In this document: one piece after another, positions 23,401 to 41,301 of the stretch
How the letters are laid out: every line of letters begins with the position of its first letter
Numbering within the stretch: position 1 is the stretch's first letter
Origin: Chromera velia
Lineage: Eukaryota > Sar > Chromeraceae
Assembly: GCA_018398765.1 (NCBI GenBank)
Contig: JAHBMJ010000571.1
Location: 1 to 44,347 of the forward strand
Reading direction: 5' to 3'
Length of the DNA stretch: 44,347 nucleotides
Program-made: the position numbers and the translations under genes
Notes under the pieces: model-generated
Told to the model about the DNA's origin: nothing
Databases searched by the model: none
Seen by the model: the letters and a program-made list of their open reading frames with translations, nothing else

Positions 23401-25296
23401 GGAGATGAGAGCAGCCCCACATTCTCCAATTCACCCGAGGGCCCAGCTATAGCCAACATGGCACAGTTGGGACAGATCCTTGGTGTCAAATATGGAGTTG
23501 GGGCTGCAGGAGAGGCCAATGGATCCAAACCCGCGATTCCCCCCCAAACGTCTCCAGTGTCTGCCCCTACTTCTCCTCCCGTTGCCCCCGTCTCCCCCCC
23601 CGTTGTCTCCCTCGTAGCCCCTACCCAATTCGGTCAGAAGAAGAACCGCCCCGCCGAAGGGTTCCTTCCTCCACTTTCCTCTGCACCTCATTTAGCAAAG
23701 AGTACCGGCGGCCTCCCCAACCTTTGGAAAACATCAGCGATGGTCTCTTTGACTTCCTCGCCAGTCAAAAGCCCCCAATTCGGGGGGTCGAGGGGCTCCA
23801 TCGTGAAATCCCATTCCGATCTAACAGTGAAAGGAAGGGAGCAGAAAGAGGGAAGCATCGACGAGACACCCGACCCTCAGTCTCTTCCCACCTCTCCCAT
23901 CATGGGTAGTGGTAGCAGAAGAGCAAGTCTCCCTGCAGATGCGTTGCTGTGTCAAGATCCAAGAGTCGGGTCTGCGGCAGCGGGGGCTGGTGTGGGCTGG
24001 ACCCCTCCCGGGACGGCCACGGCCAGCGGGCTCCTGGCTGTGGGTTCGGGGACGGGGCCCGACGGGATTGGAGGGGGTGACTCCAATCGTCTTTTGCCCT
24101 CCGCTGCCTCCCTTGGGATGGCAGCAGCATCAGCCGGCTACTCGCCTTCAATCCCTGCCTCCGCTTCTGTATCCGTTACAGCAGCAGCAGCTGCTGCAGC
24201 AGGAGCAGGTGCAAATTCGGCCCCCCAGGCCTCCTCAACGAAAATGGCCTCCACGCCTGCCAGCAATCAGCCGTTAAGTCCACAGATTGGGGGAGGCGGC
24301 CGACGTCGCACTCTCTTGCAGCAGTTGGTGTCTGGGCCATTGAGTGCACTGCGGAGTGGTTTGAGAGGGGATGAAGAAGCGGCGCATCTCGAGCGTCTAA
24401 CTTCGATCCTAAAAACAATGGGACGGCTCGGACAGAGAGCCCGATGTGTGCAGGCTTATCACCTCTTCTATACAGCCCAATTCCATGCACTGCAAGCAGA
24501 AGGGAGTGGGAGTGGAAGCACGCACAGGGCTCATCGTCGAAAGGCTCTTTCCGAGCTGAGTGCTGCCCTGACCCTCGCGAATCGGTACAAACTGCCGGTT
24601 CTTCGGGGGCAAATTCTGCAAAGGATGGGAGTCCTCAGCAGCAGTCCGCGTCTGTTGCAGAAAGCTGCAGACGCATTTTCTGGTGCGCAGGTGCCGATTT
24701 TCCTTCGAATTACATACGACATTCTCCGCTCGTTAGAGACCTCTCTAGGAATCCGGAAGATGGATTCATTCGAAGGTTCCCTGGGGGGGGAAGACGATGA
24801 GCTGTCGTCTTCTGAGGGCGAGGGTGCGAATGGATCCCCCTCCTCTCGGGATCTAGCAGCAAAGAAGGGGACAAAGTTCGAACAGTGGTTCAAAAAACGG
24901 TTGTGGCGGTGGAAACGCAAAGGGAAGGCACAGCCCGCAATCGAAGCGCCTGCTGCCTCTCCGGCACACTCACCGCAGCGGCCGCCGACCCTTCCACTCC
25001 AAAATCCCAGTGACCCAACCCCAGGAGGGATCGTGAGGAAAACGACTAGATTTTCCTCAGAAGCCATCGTAAAGGATGGTCCCACTCCGGGGACCACTTC
25101 ACGAATTGGCAATGGAAATGAGGGAGCCTCAGGCAGTGGAAGAAGAGCAGAAGAAGACAGGGAAGGGGACGAAGAGGGAGAAGGGCGCGCGACGCCCTCT
25201 GGCGTCACTTTCGACCACGACCTCTCGGATGTCCTAGGTGCACCGGAGACCGAAGCGCTTCTAAATGAGGCGTTTGAAAATTTAGGGGGGGGGTAA
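10634..25296 (+). CDS. Giant soluble (ADCY10-like) adenylyl cyclase with NTPase and TPR-like region
   Basis: This class III cyclase should make cAMP from ATP; animal soluble cyclases respond to bicarbonate and calcium. Sixteen exons chain in phase: 10634-11192, 12102-12243, 12575-13729, 14272-14312, 14604-15389, 15731-16737, 17153-17496, 17844-17940, 18229-18849, 19132-19616, 20000-20390, 20846-21054, 21193-21452, 21677-21891, 22210-22314, 22537-25296 (about 3058 aa). C1 has [13 protein letters not shown] (about residue 206) and [10 protein letters not shown] (about 255). C2 has [12 protein letters not shown] (about 592) and [14 protein letters not shown] (about 659), so both metal Asp, the adenine-selecting Lys and Thr, and the catalytic Asn and Arg are present. 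Walker A GESGIGKS (about 903) and Walker B-like LLLALEDSH (about 1271) follow, then helical repeat-like segments and a 919-residue last exon rich in Ser/Pro/Ala. No membrane segment is evident. ATG at 10634 has A at -3. Human ADCY10 is about 1610 aa; the excess is low-complexity inserts. Confidence 0.9.
11517..12085. repeat. TTTC/TTCC/TGTC microsatellite filling cyclase intron 1
   Basis: More than 500 bp of TTTC units with TTCCTTTCCTT higher-order blocks and two TGTC islands. It ends a few bases before the acceptor at 12099-12101 and so serves as an extended pyrimidine tract for exon 2. Confidence 0.9.
12244..12249 (+). other. Non-canonical GC splice donor, cyclase intron 2
   Basis: Exon 2 ends in AACAG and the intron begins GCAAGT, matching the usual GC-AG donor form AG|GCAAGT. 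Joining to the acceptor at 12572-12574 restores the codon for Arg in [11 protein letters not shown], inside the catalytic C1 domain. No GT nearby gives an in-frame join. Confidence 0.8.
12412..12433. other. Assembly gap (22 N) in cyclase intron 2
   Basis: The run of N follows a poly-C homopolymer and is confined to intron 2, so the reading frame is not affected. The true length is unknown. Confidence 0.95.
12502..12570. repeat. TTCC microsatellite used as pyrimidine tract
   Basis: Tandem TTCC units run up to TGCAG at the acceptor of cyclase exon 3 (12575). The repeat occupies the polypyrimidine-tract position. Confidence 0.8.
16738..16880. repeat. TC, TG and TGTC microsatellite at the 5' end of cyclase intron 6
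   Basis: The donor GTCTCT at 16738 is the first unit of a TC tract that runs into TG and then TGTC repeats. There is also a TGTAG acceptor-like end at about 16882, but the exon that continues the frame starts at 17153. Confidence 0.8.
17941..18137. repeat. GTCG, TTTA, TTCC, GTTC and TGTC microsatellites in cyclase intron 8
   Basis: The intron starts GTCGGTCG at 17941 and holds successive impure tetranucleotide tracts, ending in CTGCAG near 18137. The acceptor used by the in-frame exon is further on, at 18226-18228. Confidence 0.7.
20391..20515. repeat. TC and TGTC microsatellite at the 5' end of cyclase intron 11
   Basis: The donor GTCAGT at 20391 is followed directly by TC repeats and then TGTC repeats. 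This is the same arrangement as intron 6. Confidence 0.8.
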
Positions 25297-26422
25297 AGGG
25301 GAGGGATGGGTGACCGATCATTCGAAGAGACTGTTTCAGACTGAATGCATGCGGCAATCAAATTTTATTCATTTATGTTTGTTTTTGTCTGTCCGGGGTG
25401 AGTGCCTTGCTAACTTTTGTCTTCGCATGGGTCAAGTAACAGAAGTCAGAAGTGGGGGGGTGTGTGGGAAAATCGTGAGAATGAATCCATGAGGAGGAAA
25501 CCAATGATCGAAGAATTGGGTCCTGATTTGCAAATCCTTCAGCGCATCTCAACAGGGCATGCGACCGGACTGCCAACATGCACTTAATTGAGCCGAGGGG
25601 ACAGAAGAGCCAGTCACCCTGAAGTCTGCGTCCCCGGAAGTGGTCGCAAAGGGAGGGGGGGGGGGGNNNNNNNNNNNNNNNNNNNNNNNNNNNNNNNNNN
25701 NNNNNNNNNNNNNNNNNNNNNNNNNNNNNNNNNNNNNNNNNNNNNNNNNNNNNNNNNNNNNNNNNNNNNNNNNNNNNNNNNNNNNNNNNNNNNNNNNNNN
25801 NNNNNNNNNNNNNNNNNNNNNNNNNNNNNNNNNNNNNNNNNNNNNNNNNNNNNNNNNNNNNNNNNNNNNNNNNNNNNNNNNNNNNNNGGGGGGGGGGGGG
25901 GTGTACTGTAGCGCCAAACAGAAAGACATTCCTTCGATCAAAAGAAATCAACAGGACTGCACCGATCCGGCCAACGCTCCGGTGCCACACAAAAATCTTG
26001 CGAAAAGAAAGGGGGGGGACAAAAAAAGCAAGACATACTGAAGTTCGCACACTTCGCTGGGCCGTGCCTTTTCAATTTTCTTAGCAGCTCTTCCCGACTC
26101 GCGGATGTGGGCCCGGCCCCGGAGACTGGGCCGGAGTCCTTTGCGTAATCTTCAGATTATGACTTGACTTGCTTACTGATTAAAGCTTGTGCTGTGGTCT
26201 TTATCAGCCACTTTGCCGCAAAAATGATGTTTAAAGTAATCTAAAGCCAAACAACTTTGCATTGCAACAGTTATGGAATATTTAAAAAAATTAATACATT
26301 TTAGAAAGTGTGTGTTTAGTTTCACGCTTCAATCTAGGCTTAAATTTAAAAATATATTTCGTCACTAGTAATAATTGGCCGTGAACCTAGCCGTGAACCT
26401 AGATGATGTTGTAGACTTCAAA
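25297..26422. other. Spacer downstream of the cyclase, contains an assembly gap
   Basis: 3' flank of the cyclase. Composition turns AT-rich after the gap. A GC-rich perfect 7-bp stem (26113-26119 with 26128-26134) and a tandem 12-bp direct repeat near 26380-26402 are visible. I see no protein-coding exon. Confidence 0.5.
25667..25887. other. Assembly gap (221 N) flanked by poly-G
   Basis: The N run has G homopolymers on both sides, which suggests a sequencing drop-out in a G-rich repeat. Open frames that cross it are meaningless. Confidence 0.95.
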
Positions 26423-26456
26423 TGTACATATAAGCCCTGGCCCTTGAATTATGACC
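26423..26456 (+). repeat. Left terminal inverted repeat
   Basis: Starts TGTACATATA and contains GCCCTTGAATT. It matches the reverse complement of 27438-27471 at 31 of 34 positions. Confidence 0.8.
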
Positions 26457-26775
26457 GGTCAAGCTTGACCGTGATACAGGCGCTTTGGCTGTACTGAAGC
26501 ATCTGTATTGTTTTTTTAATTTATTTTTTTTTTAATTTATTTTTGTAAAAAAAATGGGTCGCTCCAGGTGGGGCCCTATCTGAAAGCCGTCTGAGCGCTC
26601 ACATAGCGCGTGCGGCCGCGCGCGATAACACGCGCAACGATGGCGTAAAAATGGGTTGAAAACATGCCAGAAAAAGTGACCACGGTCGTGCTCGAACCCG
26701 GGACTACCTATAAGTGGCCGTCTCGTGGCTTTTTTTTTTCTTCGAAAAACCGAAGTAGGTCGTAGGGGGCAGCTG

Positions 26776-27285
26776 ATGGATAGGCGCGCGGCCTGCGTAC
26801 GTACTATCACTATGGTGCCCCGTCCACAAAATTCTGGTGCTACTTTTACTTCCAACGCACAGTGCAAACAACTTTTCCACACTAGAATTTTGCCGATCAT
26901 TCAAGCCAAAGCGTGGAAATATCAATTCCATTGGACGCAAAAACAGGCCAATGATGCTATTAAAAATGAAATTAGAAATATTTTTGGTGGTCAGTGCAAG
27001 CAGTGTGGAACAGCAAACCTTCCTCCAATTGTGACTCGTGCTAACATTCGCTGTGCATACGATATGCACCACAATCACTACAGAGCAGGCACACATCGGA
27101 GATACTCTTTGGGCAAACTGAGAGTTAGAAAGATTCCTTCTGGACGTGAAACTCAGTGGATAGATACAGTTTTTGACACAAATCATCCTGATGATGTGGA
27201 GCTTCTCTGCCAGTTTTGTCACCATGTGCGCAAACATGAAGCTTGGAGGCACTTTCCTGCTCAACCTGCCTGGTATAAGGCCTGA
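26776..27285 (+). CDS. HNH-endonuclease-like protein
   Basis: An uninterrupted frame of 169 codons from the ATG at 26776; it stays open upstream with a GTG at 26725, but ATG is the likelier start. The C-terminal half has the layout of a zinc-braced HNH (beta-beta-alpha metal) nuclease: CKQCG, then DMHHNHYRAG with the paired histidines, an Asn in NHPDD, then LLCQFCHHVRKHEAWR, which supplies the second CxxC and a final His. Such domains nick or cut DNA using one metal ion. The N-terminal half is basic and has no domain I recognise. It is the only ORF inside the inverted-repeat element and is likely its mobility gene. It lacks the low-complexity inserts and introns of the neighbouring genes. The HNH call rests on motif spacing only. 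Confidence 0.65.
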   Translation: MDRRAACVRTITMVPRPQNSGATFTSNAQCKQLFHTRILPIIQAKAWKYQFHWTQKQANDAIKNEIRNIFGGQCKQCGTANLPPIVTRANIRCAYDMHHNHYRAGTHRRYSLGKLRVRKIPSGRETQWIDTVFDTNHPDDVELLCQFCHHVRKHEAWRHFPAQPAWYKA

Positions 27286-27437
27286 TATCGAACATCGAAC
27301 AGTTTGAGAACCAAGTATAAACATTAACTGAAATTTTTGCATAGAATATAAATTGTTAGACTATATAAAAGTGTTTTATACTAGCCAAAATCTTTTATGT
27401 ATTACATATTTTGATTTATACTAGAAAAAGCGTTTTT

Positions 27438-27471
27438 GGTCACAATTCAAGGGCTAGGGCCTATATGTACA
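27438..27471 (-). repeat. Right terminal inverted repeat
   Basis: Ends TATATGTACA. It is the reverse-complement partner of 26423-26456, with three transition differences. Confidence 0.8.
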
Positions 27472-28980
27472 CGAAAGTGGGCGCGCATCGCGCGCAGAAA
27501 AATTTCGGAGTACGTATAGTTTGCGGGCGAACGGGGTAGAGGCGTACACAAACTTTATGTTTTGTCAATTCTGGCGATTCGGCTTCCCAAAAACGTAACG
27601 TGCTAAAAGTCAAACTGGACTTTTAAAAAGTAGGGCAACTCGATCGTGATTAAATTTATACTTTAACAGAAACGCAAAGGTACGCGAGGTTCAATGTTTA
27701 CACATATGTACCGCCTCAATTCATTCATTCATTTATGTACATACTTTATGCGTTCTACTTTAAAAAATAATCTATAATGCATACACCACCTCTACACAAA
27801 ATTATGCACAAGACATCTAGCCTAAGGGGGGCTCGTAATGTTTTATGTACTCTGCGTAGAAACCTAGGTAGAAGCACGTTCTAATCACATGATGATTGTT
27901 ACATAAAATATAACGTACGTACAAGTTAACGAAGAAGGGTCTCTTATGTACTCCTGTATCATGTAGATCAATTCAAATTTAAAATGATCCGTAATCCTGG
28001 CTACTAATCCAGTTCTATAGAATCCAGCTAGTACTATTAGAGCTAGTACCATCAATCCAGTAGACTGCTGTTAAGTCATTTTACCACACCTTTTTAAAAG
28101 TTAAAAAGTTTTTTTTTCTTTTTGATCATGAACAGTATGGTGAAACAAAGTTTGAAATGTAGTTATTATTCGAAGTGCCGTGGATACTGCGTGGATGATG
28201 TCAAATAGAAACACATAAACATGTTATCAACTTTAGTTTATATTTTTAACTGTTGAACATTATTGTCTTGCTTCATTCACTTAATTGACTGTCAACCTTC
28301 TTTTTATCCAACCCTCAACAGCGCCGTTAATTGAAGACTTCTTTCAGTAAAGCCATCAAATGGTGAATGGATGCAACCCCCCTCCTCATCCACGCATGCG
28401 CACGAAGGACCGTATCAGTCGATCGCCATGCAGCACCACTGGCATACACCCGTAAGCAGTTCCACCGATTTTTTCCCCTTCGTTCCCTACATGTCTTCCT
28501 CGAGACGGAAAACATGTCTGATGCTTTTGACTTTTCATACAGGCAGGCAGGCAAGCAGGCAAATGGACATGCAGGCATGCAAACAGGCAAATGAGCAAGC
28601 AAGCAAACAAACAAAAATCCAAAAAGGCGCCCATCAACATCAACAATTTGTACACAAACGCTTGCGCGCAGCATGGCTGGATGGATGCATCACCGCATGC
28701 AGTTTCAAAAAGAGCCTTCACAATCCTTACTGGCAAAACAGCACAGCACGTGCACGCCCGCACGGCTGATCCTACAATTAAAAAGGGGTGAGGTGGAGGT
28801 GCACGGCCTCGCCGCTCTCCCTCCATTCATGAAACAAACACACGACATGCAGGCAGGCAGGAAGGACGTGAACACGAAGAGACAAATGGAAGGGAGGGGA
28901 AGCGAAAGGAAGAAAAGGGAAGGAAGCGTTGCCTGCCAGAAATCTTCTCCCGCTCTCCCCGAATTTCGTATTTCAGGGGG
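27472..28980. other. AT-rich spacer
   Basis: No convincing exon on either strand. Open frames near 28370-29000 are driven by GCAG/GCAA-type simple repeats. Confidence 0.45.
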
Positions 28981-29079
28981 TCAAGGCACTCACCCCCTGA
29001 TCGAGGCACTCACCCCCTGATCGAGGCACTCACCCCTTGATCGAGGCACTCACCCCCTGATCGAGGCACTCACCCCTGA
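28981..29079. repeat. 20-bp minisatellite, five copies
   Basis: Five near-identical tandem units of TCGAGGCACTCACCCCCTGA; the first starts TCAAGG, one has CTTGA for CCTGA, and the last lacks one C. On the minus strand each unit contains GGGTGAGTGCC, a strong splice-donor-like sequence. Confidence 0.9.
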
Positions 29080-30063
29080 TCAATCAAAAAGAGTCCGTCT
29101 GTAGTCGTCGTCACCAGTCGTGTCGACCGGTCGACATCAGGCAGGCCGCTGGGCATTAATTTTCTTTTCATTCCATCCATCGATCGACTCGATCATTACA
29201 TGCATCCACAACGGTCGTCGAATGAAAGAATAAATAAATAAGTACAAGAAAAAAGTCGCTTGACATACAGAAGCGAACAAATAAATTTCCAACCCCATCT
29301 CTCGGTCGACTGATTGCTTAAGCGAATTGGTGGGGGCAGATGGGACCATCGCATAGACGGAGGAGGGGAGGAGTCATACAGACAAGACAGAGGATTGGAA
29401 GGAAAACTGAATAATGCATTGGAAGATTGCAGTTGTCTTCACGAAGAGAGGAATGCGTATATTGATGGATGCGTTGAGCAGTCCAAGTAGGACAAATAAA
29501 CAACCGAACAAACAGACAGACAGCATGAGGGTGACTGCGTGACGAAAACAGGAAGAGAGAAAAATACAACCGCAACCCCCCAAGAGTACACAGACAAGCA
29601 CATACGAAAAGCACCGGGAAATCCCACCCCGTTTTCCTTTTTCTGTTTTGCCTTCGATAAACGAGTAAGAAAGATGAAGGAAAGGGATATAAAAACAACC
29701 GAAACCGCCCACTACCGACCGACAAAGATGGCTGCCGAGAGAGAGAGAAAGAGATAGCTGTCAGAAGGAAGGAAGGATCCGAGAAGAGAACGGCCGGGAG
29801 AACCCCCCCATTCCATCGATTCCCTTCCAACCTCATTCATTCTAGAGTATCTCTCCCCTTATCCCCAACGCCATCGAAATGTCGATGAAACCCTCGGTCC
29901 ACCTTCTTCATTCTCCCTTCTCAGTGCCTCTCCCTCTCTCCCTTATCACCTCATCACCTCCACTACAGGAAGAAGAAGGAGGGCAGGGAAAAAGAGAGGG
30001 AGACTTTCTCAGTCATCAGAGACTTGAAGAAAAGAAAGAGATAGTGAGAGACCGACATGCAGA
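29080..30063. other. Spacer downstream of ClpB, no gene seen
   Basis: This probably includes the ClpB 3' untranslated region on the minus strand. The open frames here are rich in Leu/Ser/Cys/Phe, lack exon-like boundaries and look like pyrimidine-rich noise. Confidence 0.45.
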
Positions 30064-37570
<7,507 letters not shown>

Positions 37571-38274
37571 ACTGGACAGGAAAGAAGATTGGCAATGAGG
37601 GAACAATCCTAAGATTTTACAAAAGAAAGGCTCGGTGTGTACAAATGAAAGAAAACTCCTTGGAACGGAGAAGATTCCTCTATGACTAAGAAATTGATGA
37701 GTGATAGACCCAATAGAAACAGCACAGAGTTCCGGATATTCTGAATGAGAGAAGATTCCAAGCAATTCAGTTCGAGTTCAGCAGTCCGTCTCCATGCCGG
37801 CAATTCGGGGCCTCTTCATGCCTCTTCCACGCCCCCAGAAACAATCCGTCACGCATTTCAGTCCCGCGGTCCGGAAGGCAACTTAATTCAATCATGCGTG
37901 GCGCGCGCACTGCGAGCGAAAAAAACACAAACATTTTTTTCCCTATATAGAGGCGACTTAATTTTTCTTTTTTGACTATATATACATGCTCGAAACCCGT
38001 GCACGCGATCGATTGAGACGTGCAGTGGATGGCTGTTTCAAAGTCAGAGTTGGTGTCTGATCAATTGGTTTAACGTTGGTTTTGTCGTTTGAGCGAAACA
38101 AAGGTGAAAGAGAACAGACCTTGTTTGTCAAGAGAGCGTTTCGATCCTGAAGTCTTGATCGAATCTTTTTGGATCTACCGGCCTTCCTTCTTTTGTTCCC
38201 TCCATTAAGTGACACTAACAAAAAGAGAGAAAAGGAAAGGAGAAAAAGTCTGAGTTATAACATCGCCAATCAAA
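37571..38274. other. Divergent promoter region between ClpB and the 765-aa gene
   Basis: About 700 bp separate two start codons that face away from each other. It contains AT-rich stretches, including a TATATA run near 37978. No specific regulatory motif can be named. Confidence 0.4.
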
Positions 38275-41200
38275 ATGGTCCAGTCCAGCGAATCCAAGGA
38301 AAACTACTTTGCTGGAATGGATTCCGCTCAAGCCAATGAGCAGGCCCAGAAGGTTTTGAAAGGATGTCTCCACTACAAAGAGATGCGAGTTGGAAAGGAA
38401 GTGCTGACCCAACTGACGCAAGCACACGTACAGATCGAGCTGGAGACATACGTTCTCGCCATGGAGCTCGCGCTCTTGGTTGAGAATGTCGAGGAAGCTT
38501 CCAAGGTTGTTGTCAAAATGGAAGCAGACGGCGTCGAAGCCCCCGGTCACGTGATGGAAAGATTGATGTATCTGATCTTCTCCAAACAACACTGCAAGAA
38601 TACAGATACAACAAATGATGAAGCTGCTAAGTTCGCCGCAGACGACGACAAAATGTCTCAGAAAAAGTTTGAAAAGGAAAAGGAAAAGCCTTCTACTACA
38701 CAGATCAACCCAAAACAGGGCACCGCCGAATCTTTCGGGAAAAAGTTCTACACCAGAAGCCCCGGACAGCGCTGTCCTACTCCCAAGACCATTATGAGTC
38801 GCAACAACAACATGAACTCCCTGATGCCCGTCCCAAGCTTCACAGCAGCACAACCACTCCAGCAGCAGACCCCCGTGTCTGTCCTCTTCCAGAACATCAA
38901 CGACAACAGAGGCAGACTCAATCTCCACATCCCAACAGCAGCGGCTGAGGAAGAAGAAGGTACCCTCCCCTCCCGTCTGAGCTCCAACTCCAAGCAGACA
39001 CCTGCACCCCTCCCTCTTCAAGCGAAACGCGCGAACATGCTCGACTCATCCACCAAGGTAAGCACAGACAGACACGTATGCAGAAACTCCCCACGTTGCC
39101 TTCCTCTTCAGCCTTCAGATTCAGATGACTGCACCCACATGCAACGGACGGCTCCACGGGCCTCGGACCGCCTTCTCGTCTCGGTTTCTCTTTTCTTTCA
39201 ATAGCAGTTTCAAGCTGTCCCCAACACGCTTGATTTTCTCTCCACGAGCAAATTTGAGAATTCTTCATCGATCGTCAAAAAACGAGGAATATGCGAAGGA
39301 AGGACCACTCTGTGTTCATACCATTCTGGTCTCTTGCACAGACTTTCACAGATACAAACCTTTTCTCGCTTCTCTCGTCTTCCCTTCCTCTGCATCTCTT
39401 CCACTTTCACTTTTGTTCTCTCTCTGATTGCAGCTGGCTGGGGTTTCCCCTGCGCTCGTCTTCTGCGAAGGTGTTGGGGGCCTCGCAGGTACCCCCTACA
39501 CGATCACCCACGCCGAAGCTCTTCAACAGAGCCCCAACGCCCTGCAGCAGCAGCAGCAGCTCAACGTCTACGCCCCCGACTTTGTGCCTCCCTGTTCCGC
39601 CCAGACTCCCCTCCTGCAGGGGGGTGCTGATGCGAATGTGAACGCCGCCACGCGCCCTCTGATCAACCCGTTCCTTCCGCAACAACAGCAGCAACAGCAC
39701 AAGCGTCGGGATGCGGACGGGAAGGGAGAGAAGGAGGGACCCGAGGACGCACGCAGAAAGGCGAAGGAGGAGATGATGGAGGCGGTGCGAAAGTCTCTCC
39801 TTATGGACCTCCAACAACAGCAGCAGCAGAGGGGGGACCAGCAGAGCCCACCCGCTGTCACTGAGGAGAAGGAGACCCTTTCAAAGGAGAGCGAAGAGGA
39901 GACCAGGGCGAAGACTCTGGAAGAGAATGGTGAGTGAGTGAGGGAGTGAGTGGGTGAGTGAGTGAGTGGAACAGTGAGTGTCTTTGTTCCTTTCGTTCGT
40001 TTTTTTTTCTTTCTTTCTTTCTTTCTTTCTTTCTTTCCTCATTTCTTTCTTTCTTTCCTCATTTCTCTCTTTCTTTCCTCATTTCTTTCCTTCCTTCCTT
40101 CCTTCCTTCTGTCTTTCTTTCTTTCTTTCTTCCTCCCTCCTGACGTTTTTCAATTACCTTCTTTCATGCTTTCTTCCTTTTTTCCTGTTGACTCGACCCT
40201 ATTGAGGTTGACCTGATCAGTTGCGTTCCCTCCCACCACGTGTGCTTCTTTCATCGCCAATTCGCCTGTTTCGTTGCTGCAGAGAAATCGAAGATCGAGG
40301 GTGCGGGTAACGGGCTGACAGCAAGGCTCTCACCTTCAGGAGGCTCCCTCTCCCCCCCCCCGGGACTCGAGCACCTCGCGCCTCGACGTAGGGTTCTCAA
40401 CAAACCTTTCCACCCAGTCACACAAACAAAAGACAAGAATGCTCAGACAGCCCAACAGCAACCCCCCCCTGCATCCGCTCAGACCCAGCTAAGTGCCTCA
40501 GCCCAACCCTTCGCACCCACGAACGCAAACTCAAATACCTGCAAGGACGGATCCCTTCATCAGGTCGACACTGAGACCAAAAAGCAAGAGGCGAGGGATG
40601 CCATGCTCTCAGCCGTCCGAGCTTCCCTCAAAGCACCCCGTGTCCCGGAGACACCCCCCTCCACAAAGACACAGCACTCCGACAAGCCGGCCTTCTCCTT
40701 CGAGGCCCTCGCTGCTCTCAACAGCAACGTCCCAGAGGATCACAGCACTAGGGTCGCTCCCTGCACCACGAAGGCCGCCAGGGGGTTCGGTAACAACCCC
40801 CGCCCAACCCCCACTCACTTCCAGCCACGCACGCCATCTATCAATACAGGCGGCAGCCTGCATGCCCCCCCAGGATTCCCCCAACCGTTCCCTGCCAAGA
40901 CAGATAAAGAAAAGGACCCGCAGCAACCCAACAAAGACCAGAAGGAGAAGGAGAAGGAGGCGGAAGGCAACGAGACGCTGGTGCCTGCCCCACGTGTGCG
41001 CAGCCTGACCATCCGACGAGAGAACGTCGCAAAGAAGCAGCCGGCAGCCTGGAAGCCCAAGGAGAAGACCATCAAGGAAACGCCCCAAGCAGCCGAGCAG
41101 GAGCCTGAGCAGAAGCACGATGGTCAAGAAAAGCCCGTGTGTGTCCTCCGAGCTGCCCACCTCCCTGGTTTCGGCAACCTCGTCACGAGAGACACCGAGA

Positions 41201-41301
41201 CTTCGGACGTCTCCATCCTTCCCTCCTCTGCAGAGGCTGACAAGGAGAGGGGAGAGCAGGAGGACGACGAGGAGGATGAGATGGTCCCCATTTTGGCCTG
41301 A
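38275..41301 (+). CDS. 765-aa protein: PPR-like helical N-terminus, disordered Gln/Pro-rich remainder
   Basis: I do not recognise a named family. Three exons join in phase: 38275-39057 (donor GTAAGC), 39434-39929 (donor GTGAGT), 40283-41301 (TGA). Residues about 15-105 form amphipathic helices; the stretch LETYVLAMELALLVENVEEA followed by KMEADGVEAPGHVMERLM resembles a pentatricopeptide hairpin, which would suggest RNA contact. The rest is low complexity, with Gln tracts at about 39540-39560, 39677-39700 and 39810-39831. A short charged helix occurs twice (KAKEEMMEAVRKSLLMDL and KQEARDAMLSAVRASLKAP). A PPPGL sequence near 40353 fits the PPPG-hydrophobic ligand form bound by GYF domains. The C-terminus is acidic (EDDEEDEMVPILA). 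ATG at 38275 lies in the context AAAATGG. No signal peptide is seen. A post-transcriptional role is possible but is inference only. Confidence 0.8.
39930..40140. repeat. GTGA then CTTT/TTCC microsatellites in intron 2 of the 765-aa gene
   Basis: The donor at 39930 opens a (GTGA)n tract. Further in, CTTT and CTTC repeats run from about 40008 to 40135, well before the acceptor at 40280-40282. Confidence 0.85.

Larger units (their letters stand above)
26423..27471 (+). mobile_element. Putative 1049-bp mobile element with inverted repeats and an HNH-like ORF
   Basis: Near-identical inverted repeats of 34 bp (31 matches, the three differences all transitions) bound an AT-rich segment that contains a single protein-like ORF. 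The element lies between the 3' ends of two cellular genes, and its base composition differs from the GC-rich exons on both sides. No clear target-site duplication is visible at the edges I chose, so the exact ends and the transposition mechanism are open. I do not recognise the family. Inverted repeats plus one nuclease-like ORF suggest a small transposon or a homing-type element. Confidence 0.6.

Noticed and set aside
26690-26715. tRNA-like GGTTCGAGC box on the minus strand inside the element
   Set aside because: The flanking bases do not form a five-pair T stem, and no A box or acceptor stem is found at the right distance.
29318-29836. 172-codon minus-strand frame downstream of ClpB
   Set aside because: Leu/Ser/Cys/Phe-rich composition typical of pyrimidine-rich spacer, with no exon-like boundaries and no recognisable motif.
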